In this document: positions 22,180 through 33,795 of the stretch, one piece after another
How positions within the stretch are numbered: the stretch's first letter is position 1
Layout of the letters: each line of letters begins with the position of its first letter
Source of the DNA: Amaurobius ferox
Lineage: Eukaryota > Arthropoda > Arachnida > Araneae > Amaurobiidae
Direction: 5' to 3'
Length of the DNA stretch: 64,000 nucleotides
NCBI GenBank assembly: GCA_951213105.1
Contig: OX578144.1
Span: 82,659,015 to 82,723,014, forward strand
Program-made: the position numbers and the translations under genes
Notes under the pieces: generated by a model
What the model was told of the DNA's origin: nothing
The model's input: the letters and a program-made list of their open reading frames with translations, nothing else
The model's database searches: none

Positions 22180-22840
22180 CAAAAAGATGCTTTGAGACGT
22201 ACTCGAAGGCGCTACATACAATTGCTGGATTTAAAAAGAGGTCGATTCATAGGCCTAAAGGAAGCTGGTTGGTTCAACAGACGTATCAGTATCCATCTCG
22301 GTTAGAGCGATTAGTTTCCAGGTGTTGGCAACAGTGGATCATAAAGGCACATGCTACTTTCGCAGAGGATCAGGACACCCTAGCTAGACAGACAAATGCT
22401 CGAGAGGATTGTGCAGTCAGGAGAGGAGCGGCTATCATCGATTCAAAGGCATTCGACATCCTTCATAAATCCTGTATCAAGGAATACTATTATGAGACAG
22501 TTAGAAGAAGGTGGTATTAGGTGTCGATGTCCATTAAGGCGCCTACCACTGACCCCTTAACATAGTCAGAGCCGCCCGGATTTATGCCGAGCACTGTCAG
22601 GCAGGACAGTGTCCGAATGGAGGCATGTTTTCTTTAATGACAAATCCCGCTTCCTTCTCGATGACCTCATACTTATATGGAGGAGGACTGTCCAGCGACT
22701 ATCCAGCGATCCTATCCTTTGCTGACTAGCAACATACGGTCATTCCACGTGGTGTGACAGTCTGGGGAGCCATCTCCTGGGGTAGTCAATCTCCTCTATA
22801 TGTGTTGTAAGCCAATCTGATGTCTTTCATGGTCTCATTT
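22180..22840 (+). pseudogene. Tc1-like transposase relic, truncated
   Basis: The readable fragments are RRYIQLLDLKRGRFIGLKEAGW (N-terminal helix-turn-helix, frame one), VSRNTIMRQLEEGGIRCR (second DNA-binding helix region) and VFFNDKSRFLLD near 22628 (first catalytic Asp block). A stretch equivalent to VTVWGAISW follows near 22760. Frameshifts and stops are frequent. The second Asp, the Glu and both terminal repeats are absent, so this is a 3'-truncated remnant of an element distinct from the other four. Confidence 0.75.
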
Positions 22841-23531
22841 TCAGTATATGATGTTATATGCTGCGTAAAACTCCAGAGCGCGATTTAAGTTGAATGAATC
22901 CAGAAATTTCCATGACATTTAGAATACATATTTAACTAAGTAATAACATTTTATTGATATATGGAGAAATCAAATAATATGAAATCTTGAACTTGTTTTA
23001 TTCATTCTAAACAGCAGTTAAATTTGTTGATACGTAGCAAAATTTGTGTATTTGACACATCCGAGTTTTACAATAAGTATCTGGTCTGTAGCATAAAACT
23101 TTTAAAAATAGCGCTAATATGTTTTTATGTATTATCCGACATGCCATTTTTTTATGCTGAACAATTTTACACCAGTTTTTATACTGAACATTTGTACGAG
23201 ATGACAACACTTATTTATATTCCAAAGGTTCTTATCCGAACGAAAAAAATTTGATCTGACTACAACAAAATGTAAGGCCATACGTCTGTAAAAATTCTAG
23301 CCAACAATTTTTTAACCTCTCTTCAAAGATGGTATCGGTGAGTTTTTTTCCGCAGAATCCTGGATAAAATATACAACAAAAACATAAGTATGATAAAAAA
23401 AAATATCTATATAATGGAAGAAAATAGTTTTCTTTCCAAAGGAAAACATGTGTAAAATATCTGTTATGGAATCTTTTACTTCTTTTCTTGTACCACAGAC
23501 ATTCTTAGAACCGTACAATTTTTCCAGACAG

Positions 23532-23535
<4 letters not shown>
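22841..23535. other. AT-rich, no gene recognised
   Basis: Only short Phe/Ile-rich open frames on both strands; no family recognised. Confidence 0.35.

Positions 23536-23578
<43 letters not shown>
23536..23578. repeat. (TA)n microsatellite
   Basis: About 21 uninterrupted AT dinucleotides. Confidence 0.95.
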
Positions 23579-23580
<2 letters not shown>

Positions 23581-23599
23581 GATCTCTTATCTAGGTATT

Positions 23600-23805
23600 T
23601 GTCTGTATATATTGACGTTTAGTGAAAAATCTATCGAAAATTTGGCTCCTTTTCAGAATGTTGCCAAATTGACGAAAATGTTGTCAGATAGGCAAAAATG
23701 CCGCCAAAGTGGTCAAAACATCGTCACACTAATGAAAATGACGCCAAATTAAAAATGAACGAAAATGACATTAAAGTAATGAAAATTCAATATCTTGGAA
23801 AATTA
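23600..23805 (-). mobile_element. HelA 5'-end fragment
   Basis: Only the 20-bp unit block and the CAATATCTTGGAAA sequence of HelA are present, read on the minus strand. No terminal hairpin or CA tract is found. Confidence 0.7.
23660..23786 (-). repeat. 20-bp iteron array, six units
   Basis: Units start at 23660, 23680, 23700, 23720, 23740 and 23767. All are 20 bases long except the fifth, which carries a 7-base insertion. Typical unit, plus strand: GTTGCCAAATTGACGAAAAT. This is the most regular version of the block found near the 5' end of every HelA copy. Confidence 0.85.
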
Positions 23806-23942
23806 TATTCAGTTTGTTCGCTAAGCTCTGTCGCTTTGAGGAGGCTATAGATTTAAAGTTCTTTATTTAGATTATAGTAAGTTTCACTGTTGGTGGGACA
23901 GCTGCGTTTTGTAAGGGGTCTCGGGTAACGTAAACTAATTAC

Positions 23943-24391
23943 TAGGGTTACATCGAATATCTTCTTTTGCAGAATACCGCATACCGAATATTCGGTTAAA
24001 ATTCTAACCGAATATTCGGTTAAATTTTTTAAAGGTAATATTTCTATTTTATGCCAATTTAAAATAGAAAATGTTTCTATTTTGTGCCTTTTTTAAATGC
24101 ACTTACATTTAACATCCTAAATGTATTTGCATTTAATTAATTTTGTGATTAATTATTTTGCATTTAATTAATTTTGCAATTAATGTTGCAATTTGAATTA
24201 ATTTTGTACTATAATACTATAACTTTCATTCATTGTATAAAAAAATGAGCTTTACCAATTGTCGAATATTTTAATTTTTTTTTACTATACGGTTCGGCCG
24301 AATATTAAAGTATTCGGCCGAACCGAATATTCGGTTTGACTGCGGAATAGGCAGTATACCGAATACCAACAGGATATTCGGTGCAACCCTA
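23943..24391. mobile_element. hAT-type MITE
   Basis: Terminal inverted repeats (left TAGGGTTACATCGAATATC; right, complemented, TAGGGTTGCACCGAATATC) have two mismatches in 19 bases. The 449-bp element is flanked by an exact 8-bp duplication, CTAATTAC, at 23935-23942 and 24392-24399, which is the hAT signature. Subterminal regions are packed with the word ACCGAATATTCGGT in both orientations, likely transposase-binding sites. There is no coding capacity. Confidence 0.93.
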
Positions 24392-24399
24392 CTAATTAC

Positions 24400-24757
24400 G
24401 TGTTGTTAGGGAATGGTATAATATGGTTTCGATAAGAAGTCGTATAAAATTAATAATATTAAAATGAAGAGTTACATGGATCGTATATGTATATGGATTT
24501 TAGAAGCGTAAATGCTGCAGGCTGGTGGATGAGGGGTAATCTTTTGCACATTGGGGATTGCGGATGGAGTTAATCTTTTTGCAAATTTACCCGTTTTATG
24601 ACAAGCTTTATTTGAGAAGGTCTTATTTGGAAGGTATTTCTATGCAAAAAATAAAAATTGATGATCGACTTTTGTGAACTGTAATGGACTCTACTGGTTA
24701 TGCTGAATAAATTGAAATTGAAATCTTCAAACGTGGAATTTTTTTTTATCTTCATAT
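24400..24757. other. No gene recognised
   Basis: AT-rich spacer between the MITE and the solo LTR. Confidence 0.3.
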
Positions 24758-24837
24758 TGTTGCGAAGTATCCCTTGGAGTCGTAGGTGCGAGGTTAAGAT
24801 ACAAGAATGAATCCAAATTTCTGGATAATTAGCACGT

Positions 24838-24843
24838 TTATTG
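24838..24843 (-). promoter_or_regulatory. LTR polyadenylation signal
   Basis: AATAAA on the minus strand about 80 bases before the LTR 3' end and downstream of the TATA box, in the position expected of R. Confidence 0.55.
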
Positions 24844-25046
24844 ATAAGAACAGGGTAAACAGGAACAATATACAGCAAAACAACACTTAAATGCTTCACT
24901 CATTTCATAAAACCACCGATGCTTTTCTCAAAAAATTGACGAAAGTCATTTCACAAAACAACCGCTACTATTCTCAAAACACTGAAAAAAAATATAGTTT
25001 AATGTAGCTCATATCCTGTTAACTACTCTCCGACTAAGTGATGATT

Positions 25047-25055
25047 CCTTTTATA
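25047..25055 (-). promoter_or_regulatory. LTR TATA box
   Basis: TATAAAAGG on the minus strand, roughly halfway through the LTR, where the U3/R boundary would lie. Confidence 0.6.
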
Positions 25056-25339
25056 AACTCGCTATAGAAGCTTATGGAAATCTCTCATATCACATGGAAT
25101 AATCTTTATTTCGAGTTGCTTCTCGAAGATTCGGAAAGTCGTCGAATATCGCCAAATTGACAATAAATCTCCAAATATGGTAACCCTTTTTCGAATTTTG
25201 GCACATGGTAACCCGAGAGTTACGTTATGGGAAAGAATGAATGCCTGTATGGGTGTCTTCTCTGTATGGTTTTCAACAGATACTCGAATAAGAGGGAGAA
25301 AAAGAATCGCCAAAGCATGTTACACGTTAGTAACAATAT

Positions 25340-25635
25340 GAATAAATTAACAGCTACTGTTCTTTACTAAATTTTTAAAATCACCAATATTATTTTCACT
25401 CGATAAAAAATCTGAAAGTAATTAGGAAATACATCAGGATTAATACAGGGTAATGCATATTTAAAGATAAAACAAAAGGAAAATTAGACAAAAGTAGCTT
25501 CTTTAAATTAAATAATGGTTGGATCGAAAAGATAGGCATCCCAATCCAAACTGAAGCCCATTGTCAATCATAATGTCCAAATATAAAGTCATCGGTTATA
25601 CTACTCATGGAAGACACAAAATCTGTACAAATAAA
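25340..25635. other. No gene recognised
   Basis: AT-rich, nothing supportable. Confidence 0.3.
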
Positions 25636-26181
25636 AACAAGAAAGATCAATCATGCATAAAACATTGATTATGAAACACTTTCCAACTTCAATGCAATTT
25701 TATACAAACATCTCTCAAATGCGATACATTCCTCGGTAATATTTTTAAAATTATCACAATACTACATTAATTTATTATATTTGAAAATTTCATCGAAGAA
25801 AATGAACTTCATTCAAATGACGGCATTGAAATAAAAATTGCCTGGTTTAAACATCTGTAGAATGCGATACATTCCCCGGTAATATTTTTAAAATTATCAT
25901 AACCCTACAATAATTTATAATATTTGAAAACTTCATCGAAAACAAATGAACTTTATTCAAATGACATCATCGGAATATAAATCGACTCTATATAAAAGCA
26001 GCATTTCATTCATAATTATTTTTCCAATCGTTTAATTCATCACAATACTATAATAATTTATTTTATTTAAACATTTGAAAAATTGTTATCAACCATATTT
26101 ATTTTAAAATGTGAAACCTTTCTCATATATAAAGTAATTAAACTTTTGGAAATATATTTATTATATAATATAACTCTTTTT
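25636..26181 (+). mobile_element. HelB 5' half, variant 3' end
   Basis: It starts AACAAGAAAGATC and follows HelB for about 430 bases. It then switches to a segment (TGTTATCAACCATATTTATT...TATATTTATTATATAATATAACT) that is not in the standard copies. That segment abuts the hairpin end of an inverted full copy at 26182. Confidence 0.75.
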
Positions 26182-27474
26182 AACACTTTACAACAATGTT
26201 GAAAAGTGTTTATGACTTTGTTCATGCTGTCTGTCTGTCTGTCCGCTAGCGCGATAACTGCCGTAAAAATGACTTAATAAAAATGAAATTTTAGTATGTT
26301 GTTCAGACGGTCTGTAGGACCCATTATAAATGAATAATATCACCCAATTAGTTTTGGATTAAACCCGCGTTGAAGAAATGAAATACATTGAGCCCTATGG
26401 GACCTAATTTTCCAAACATTTTTAAGCGGATTTAAAATTCACAAATTGCTTCGAAAATTTTAAGTGATATTTAAATTGTTCCATAAAATATATAAAAAAA
26501 AATTCATCGAAATATATTCAGTAGTTTTTTAACTAAAAATTAAAATAACAATAACACCTCTTATATGAAGCGATCACGTCACCATGATACGAAAAGATCG
26601 CATGACCCACTTCAAAATGATATATGGCATCCATCTCGTCTCAAAATCGTGATTTTAAAAGTTCTTTTTAATTCATATTGAGTGTTGCATCCGTCCTAAA
26701 ACCACTTTGTTTATGCTTAAATTATGTGCATCTACATACTGAAACAACGCAATTACAATATATTTGAGTTTAAATGCTCATCCAGATTTAAATATTTCTA
26801 CAACGAAGCCTATTTTTCACCTATGTAAAGTGTAAGCAGCAAAATATATAGAATGAGTTGTATTAGAATTGCTGTATTTCTTTAACACAAAATCATTTAG
26901 TTCATGTAGTCTGCATAGCTGATATGAATGAATATTCATAGATTTTACAAAGAGAAGGACGATTTTTTTCGATGAAGTTTTACGCATAGAGTTTAATTAC
27001 TTGTAGCTCCATGGTCTTAGTTTTTAAATAAAATAAGTTATATTATAGTATTGTGATGAATGACGTGAATGGGAAATTATTTTTGAATGAAATGCTGCTT
27101 TTATAGAGAGAGCCAGACGTGCTCTTTTTTCTATGACGTCATTTGAATGAATTTCAGTTGTTTTCGATGACGTTTTCAAATATAATAAATTATCGTAGTA
27201 TTATGATAATTCTAAAATTATTACCGAGGAACGTATTACATTTTAGAGATGTTTAAACCAGGCAATTTATATTTCAATGCCGTCATTTGAATGAAGTTCA
27301 TTTTTTTCGATGAAGGTTTAAATTTTCAAAAATAATAAATTAATGTAGTATTGTGATAAGCTTTAAAATATTACCGAGGAGTGTATTGTATTTTAGACAT
27401 GTTTAAATAAAATTGCATTGAAGTTGGAAAGTGTTTCATAATCAATGCTTTAATCATGATTGATCTTTCCTGTT
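26182..27474 (-). mobile_element. HelB non-autonomous element, full length
   Basis: It runs from the terminal palindrome at 26182 through (TCTG)n, all internal blocks and both CGATACATTCC-type repeats to GATCTTTCCTGTT. Together with the 25636-26181 half it forms a long inverted structure, with HelB 5' ends outermost on both sides. Confidence 0.8.
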
Positions 27475-27910
27475 TCTTTCTGGAGGATATAACGAGAGTC
27501 AGAATTTAATTGAATTTGTTTTTCTCCCTATATTAAATAATTTTTATTTAATAAACTACCCTAACATATTTTACTGAATTTTTTTTATATATTTCATGGG
27601 ATAATTTGAATATTTCCTAAAATTTTTGAAGCAATTTGTGAATTTTAAATTCGCTTAAAAAATATTTGAATCTTTAGGTCCCATAGGATTCAATGTATTT
27701 CATTTTTACAATCCGGGTTCAATAAAAAACTAAATGGTTGATATTATTCATTTATATTCCCATAGGTTTCACAGACCGTCTGAAAAACATACTAAATTTA
27801 ATTTTGGTAAAGCCAGTTTTACGGCATTTATCGTGCTAACGGACAGAGAGACAGACAGACAGACAGAATGAACAAAGTCATAAACACTTTTAACTATGCT
27901 GTAAAGTGTT
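27475..27910 (+). mobile_element. HelB 3' half with variant 5' flank
   Basis: It begins with TTTCTTTCTGGAGGATAT, enters HelB at the AAACTACC block, and ends in (CAGA)n and the 3' palindrome. The unusual left flank recurs, inverted, at about 58110-58155 in another HelB copy. Confidence 0.7.
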
Positions 27911-30190
27911 AAAAATGACAAATAAAATTATTTTTTGTTATATATAAGATAAAACCAATCTTTGATGCAATATATATTATATTTATACACAGGAAAATTT
28001 ATTGTAACGAATTATATATTTTAACTGACATTTCAATTTCAAAAGTTCCATAATTATTTTTAATTAGTTAGAAATTCGATCTTTATAAACGATTTTATTG
28101 ATCGCGCAGTTCATGAACAAAGTACTATTATTAGTAATATAATACCCTTACCTCGAAAGAAATTATTTCAAAGTTAATAAACTAATTCTTTGGAAGAATA
28201 CCGAACTAATACGCCGATTAGCGTGAAATAAAGTCCGCATTTTCATTTGAACTTTTCGAATTTGCATCAATGCAGAATGTAACATTATACTTCTTTGGGA
28301 TGGTTCGAATTAATTAATGTCTGAAAGAACGATGTGGATATTATTTCGATCACCATCAATCTTTTTTAATTGATGAGATGGTTGAGTAAAGAATTCGAGT
28401 ATGCTCTAGGGCCACTGTTCTTTGAAATGTTGGTGTAGAAGTCAATGTTAAATTATATCAATTTAGGATGTGGATATATTTACCACGTTTTCTCGTCTTT
28501 CAGATATTTTCCATTCCGTTTCTTTTCGCGCCATTTTCGGATTGAATTGTTCTCTTTCATGTTTTCAACAGTTAAGAATTTGCTTAGTGGTAACATCAAT
28601 CAGTCTGCATGGTGCCTGTTTGGCTTTAAAACTTTTAATGTTAAGCGTTAAACAGTGAAATTCGCATCTCGTCCTTCTAGGTAACTAAAGGGATTTCCAG
28701 CTATTTTTTACAGATGTGTCAGTTCAATTACTTTCCTTCTTGGTTTTACCGTCATTTCTATAGCAACGGTATTACTTCTAGGTCACGTATGTAATGTTTT
28801 GGTGATAGAAACTCATTTTGCCTTGTCTGGAGTAGATCTGCTGTGTCTTTGTCCTAAAGAAAAAGGCAGTGTTTTATCTTCGAAGCAGCTTAATACTGTA
28901 ATGAACTGTACGATGTACTGATGAATTAATTTAATTTGCAGATTATTCACATAGTAGCAGATTACGTAAATATATGGTACTAAAGTCATTATCAATGGTA
29001 CGTAATGTCCCTTTTTATCAAATTTTTATTTGATTTACCAAATGAATGTTTTCTATTAAACGTAAATGTCTGCTATATTGTTCGTGTACTTTACACGCAT
29101 ACATCCACACATTACAGAAATGGCGACGCTGACGTGAAGCTCTTATCAACTTTCATTATAGAAATGATTACACTTATATGAAATATGTGTCCACTTTATG
29201 CATAGAAATGCGGACACTGGCGTGAAATATGTATCAACGTCCAATACGTACCTTTGGCATAATTTTTAATTTCTGAGTTTACAAGAATCCCTTCAGTGAG
29301 AAACTAAACATGTCAACTTTATGTGAACCCGAAGTGTAACTAAGATAATTGTTAAATTCACAGTGAATGAATTTGTTGCTTCTGAGAATACTAATTCATT
29401 GTACATCTATAAAGTAGATATAAAAATCAGGTGTTACTTAATCTTCACCTGCTTGCTTCTATTAAGCAAGAACAAAGGCATTGAAATGCGTGTTCCTATT
29501 TTGATCAGAAGGGATGTTTCATACTGGATTACATATCGTAATTCTTTCTATTTAATACAATCCAAACTTGAAGGACCGAATTATATGAGTGGGTCTGCTT
29601 GCCGGCAAATTATTTGGAACGTTGTATTGTTGGAATTTCCGCAGTTCTGTCTGCTGGCCGTGCCGATGCTACGACTAAACTAACGTTTAAGTCGTGACCT
29701 TCCGACTGAGTCTTCAGTACACAAGCTTGCATGCATTGCTCAGTATTACATATTACTGCATTCCCCTCGCAATAAAATACCAAAGCAGACTGAAGATGAT
29801 GTACCAACATCCCAAACTATGAGTGTATGGAGCACGTGGCAAACAGATACAACTGTCACAGTTTGTCCTGTCATTTCTAACCGAATGCCGGACTATGCGT
29901 TTATATCAAGCTTTAGTTTACAATCTTTTTCGTATACATTTTATTATCCCATACTCACTATTGTAATATAACCATTCCTAACGTGGAGGAAATATATTTG
30001 TGGCATACTGTAATAATATAAATTTTATGTAGATATTCGACATTTAAACGTGTACGTGATCAAAAGTTACAGTGTAATTGAAACCTGGAAATACATAAGC
30101 TATTGACTATCGAATTGCTGTTGCATTCTTTGGCACAATTTTTTTCTTCGACGTTAAAATACAGTTTGTTTTCACCACTTACGTTGCGAT
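27911..30190. other. Long stretch without recognised genes
   Basis: Less repetitive and somewhat less AT-rich than the surroundings. Open frames of up to about 106 codons (29363-29683) show no domain, signal or family resemblance. This and 30413-31600 are the best places to look for introns or diverged exons of a host gene. Confidence 0.35.
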
Positions 30191-30412
30191 TGTTAATAAT
30201 AATAGCTGTTGCCGTTGTTAATAATAATAGCTGTTGCGGTTGTTAATAATAATAGCTGATGCGGTTGTTAATAATAATAGCTGCTGCCGTTGTTAATAAT
30301 AGCTGTTGCGGTTGTTAATAATAATAGCTGTTGCGGTTGTTAATAATAATGGCTGTTGCGGTTGTTAATAATAATAGCTGTTGTGGTTGTTAATAATAAT
30401 AGCTGTTTAAAA
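30191..30412. repeat. 25-bp minisatellite, nine units
   Basis: The unit is TGTTAATAATAATAGCTG followed by TTGCGGT. Starts lie at 30191, 30216, 30241, 30266, 30291, 30313, 30338, 30363 and 30388. One unit is 22 bases long through loss of one AAT. Variation is mainly in the TTGCGG portion. Confidence 0.95.
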
Positions 30413-31609
30413 ATAGCTGTTAAGATGCAAAGACAGAGCAAATGAAATGTCATGGTTAGAGTTAGCTGAAAATCCGTTGTCCAAATGTTTCTCGCCTGCA
30501 GATATATTCAGGCTTTTAAATGACTGGCTTTTAAATCCAAGCCCATCAATTGATTACTTCATAGATATGCCTATCAGGTTCTTTTGTATAAGTTCTTGAA
30601 AGAAAAGCAGAACTACCAAGCAATCCAAATTTTGTGTGGCATTATGTGGAATCTAGTAATAAGAACATCGCTATGAAACTATTAATAATATAATTGTAAA
30701 ATTTAGTTTAATATGTCTAGGTGCTTTAAAATAGCTTAAACGTGCTTAATATAAAAATGAAATAATTTTAATAAGACCAAAATAATTCAATTTGGTAATT
30801 ATGTTATACTAAGTTTAATGTCCTTCAAAACTTTGTTGAGAAAATGAAAAACATCTATTGGTATTTTAAAACCTAACGTTTATCAGAACAAAATGACACA
30901 ACTAGCCAAGACGGAGTTATAAGTTGTCTACATCAGATTTTTCTGATGAAACTAGGGCTTAAGGTTATACTACTTACAAAATATTTCTTTAAATAATACC
31001 TTTTAAATCTTTACTGGTAATTATCTTACGCAAAAAAGCCTATGCATCTTATTCTCAGAGAAAGTTTTGTTAGGCAAAGACAACATTAAAACATTACTGG
31101 TAAAATGTAAGTTTACCAAACTACATCTTGCTAATAAATGATTCATGGGCACTGTAATTATTGCGGGTATCCCAAGAAACTACGCTCATTTTTACCAAAT
31201 TTTAACAATTACTTTTTACTTCACCACAGATGTTACTTTTCTTTAGAGAAAAGGTATTTGCAACTAATTTAACTTCAAACACATCTTTATTTCATAGAAA
31301 TTCATTTCAAGAGATTAGATAGTACTTAAAGAAAATATTTTATTTTAAAAATTTCTTTTACAGTGCAAAGTAAACTTTTTATTTATAGGGTTGTAATCTA
31401 GTACATTTACATACAGTTAGATTGCAATACATGTATTTGAACTTGATATTTTGGTATCCTTAAGTATGTGCTGTATGTTATAGAACTAATGGAATGTTTA
31501 AATTTTTAGTCTATTTAGACATAAATAAAAAAGAAACTATTTTATATATTCTAGTATGATAAAATGTAAGTTAACAAAGGAAAAGGAAATGAATGGCCAA
31601 TAAATGACA
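30413..31609. other. AT-rich, no gene; ancient duplicated words
   Basis: A stretch near 31105-31150 (CAAACTACATCTTGCTAAT) resembles 43310-43350 and 47697-47740, suggesting old local duplications. No gene is recognised. Confidence 0.35.
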
Positions 31610-31790
31610 TTTTTTAAATATGTAAACTGCTTTTCTAATATAAATAAAACCAAAAATACACACAACTAACTAGACAAGTATTCTACAGTTTGTAAACGTG
31701 CGTTTATTAACGTTTTCATTAACGAAGAACCTGCAATTGAAAGAGATTTGACATTATAAAACATAAAACCCGAGAAAGTATAAAGAAAAT

Positions 31791-32544
31791 CTGATGTGGG
31801 CAGCACATGACTTTCCTTATATATTGCAATGAATTTACTATTTTTACAGCAAAAAAATATGTTACTCTTATAGTGGATACTTATATTGTTTCCAAGATAT
31901 TGAATTTTCGTTAATTAGACGTCATTTTTCATCGATTTAGCGTCATTTTTATCCATTTGGCGAGATTTTCGTTAATTTAGCAACATTTAAAAAGTCGCCA
32001 AAATCTCGCCAAGCGTTATGGATGGAGAAATAAGTTATTCTTACAGCAGATAAATGACTATTGGCGTCCAAATACAAATGTATTACTCAATGTATCTTTT
32101 CTTATGAATGGAACGAGCTAGATCCACGAGAATGGTGTCACCAAATTTATCGCATGATATTACATATGAAAAGTGAACATGTTTCTCAACAGTTAATATA
32201 TTTTTTAATTTATGGGATTTTTTTATAAATTTATTTGAAAAATGTGCAATATCTCAAGAACGGTTCATGCTAGCTTTCTAAAGTTTATATCAATCGTTTT
32301 CTAAGGAAAAATTACATTAAAAATGTCTATTTGTGTAACTTTGTTAAAAGTTTTAATTTTTTGATGATTTTTTCAAAATTTCACTCGAAAATTTAGGGGG
32401 GTTCTCAACATTCGATTGCGTTTAAAAACAATAGGCGCTCCCAGTATTCACGGATTGTAATTTTTATACCAAATTTCATTCGAATAGCTCCATTCGTTCG
32501 TGAGATATCGTCTCCACAGACTCACTGACACACACACAAACATA

Positions 32545-32582
<38 letters not shown>

Positions 32583-32708
32583 TTACCTCAAAAATGTTTG
32601 ACTCGTGATCAGGGATGCTTGAAACGTGCTCCCCCGCCGAAAACTCGAATTCGAATTTTCGACCCAGTTACAATATTTTCCTTATACATTATGTGTATAA
32701 GGAAAGTA
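31791..32708 (+). mobile_element. HelA non-autonomous element
   Basis: It starts TCTGATGTGGG after GAAAA and has 20-bp units at about 31918-31990. The module CTCAAGAACGGTTCATG lies near 32252, (CA)n at 32526-32580, and the hairpin ends at GGAAAGT 32708. The inner CCAAGTTGGCGACATTCC block of other copies is deleted here. The right flank continues AATAATAATAT. Inserted within segmental-duplication copy 1. Confidence 0.85.
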
Positions 32709-33795
32709 ATAATAATATATCATTTTTATGTCTTGATTTTGTTGAGAATCAATATGCACTTTATAACTGTCGTGTAAAATAAGCATACCAAATGACAAAG
32801 TAATTTTTTTCATTATTTGAATTGATATCGAGAATACGAATTTAGGACTTTGTTAAGTACAGCTTTTCAGGCTATTTCTGGTAAGCAAAACCGCATGTCT
32901 TTACGATAATTACAATTCATCTTACAAATGTTGCGTTATTAACCAAACTAGAACATTAAAATAAATACAGTTTGAAAGCTTTTGATATGATAGCAAGTTC
33001 AGCTGTTTTAAACCTCATGGGATTAAACCTTGGTATTAATCATATGTCGATTTATTCTTTAAACCATGGCTTAAATCAAGGTTTAAACAAAGGATTACCA
33101 TGGCTTAAATAAAGGCTTAAACCATAGTTTAATCAGTGATGTAACACTGATTAAATAATGATTTTTCGTTTTGTTTAAAACTAGGTTTCGTTCCTACCCT
33201 AGTTGATAAAAAATAATCTCTTGTAAATGACAACACGCAGAGAAAAATGAAAATGTTTCAAGTGTTTGAAAAGCATGGGACTAACTAATTCCGATGAAAG
33301 TTAAAAATGCCATAGCTGTCAGTATCTTTGATACTTCATCTTAGAAATATAATTACCGACAAAGCGACCTTTTTCTGGTAAACCACCACATCCATATAAT
33401 AAAAAGTGTTCTTAAAAACTCCTAAAAATTTTATAATTCCATCCATGGGTAAACGTATTTACAAAAGAGTTACCCATTTGATATTATTTCATTAGCATAT
33501 TATATTTGTTTATGATATTTTCCATTTTGGATGGCAAAATATGCAGTATTGCCCAAGCTGAGATGGTTCATTCATATTTTCGTATCTTATATATGAGGAA
33601 CCTAAAAACCAGACGGTGAAAGTGATATTTAATAAAAAAGTTCATGAAATGAGTAGGGGGTAATAATAATATCTTCTGATTTGGGATAAAGGAATATAAA
33701 TTATTTCTCACCCCATGTTGGTATATGTTTGTAAATCTTGTAGCAAATCGAAACTTTTGGTGTGTGGAAACCCTAAAATTAAAAAAATTTATTGT
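32709..33795. other. No gene recognised
   Basis: AT-rich except for the palindromic TTTAAACC block listed separately. Confidence 0.35.
33008..33180. repeat. Clustered TTTAAACC/GGTTTAAA palindromic words
   Basis: Repeats of TTTAAACCATGGCTTAAAT and variants (TTAAACCTTGG, AAGGTTTAAAC, CTTAAACCATAG) alternate in orientation, and the block ends with TTTAATCAGTG...CACTGATTAAA, an 11-base inverted repeat around a short loop. It could be a small foldback element. I see no target duplication. Confidence 0.6.

Larger units (their letters stand above)
24758..25335 (-). mobile_element. Solo LTR (Ty3/gypsy-like)
   Basis: Read on the minus strand it starts TGTTACTAACG and ends CTTCGCAACA, with TG...CA boundaries. 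It is flanked on both sides by ATAT (24754-24757 and 25336-25339), a 4-bp target duplication. A TATAAAAGG box lies mid-LTR and an AATAAA signal near its end. No second LTR, primer-binding site or internal coding region is next to it, so it is a solo LTR left by recombination. Assignment to gypsy is by duplication length and layout only. Confidence 0.85.

Noticed and set aside
25130..25180. HelA-like iterons within the LTR (ATCGCCAAATTGACAATAAATCTCC)
   Set aside because: Only one and a half units without the 20-bp phase; likely chance.
24758..25335. An 83-codon and a 109-codon minus-strand frame as genes
   Set aside because: They lie inside the solo LTR and have no domain resemblance.
30191..30412. 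A CRISPR-like array
   Set aside because: Units are contiguous, with no unique spacers, and the genome is eukaryotic; it is a minisatellite.
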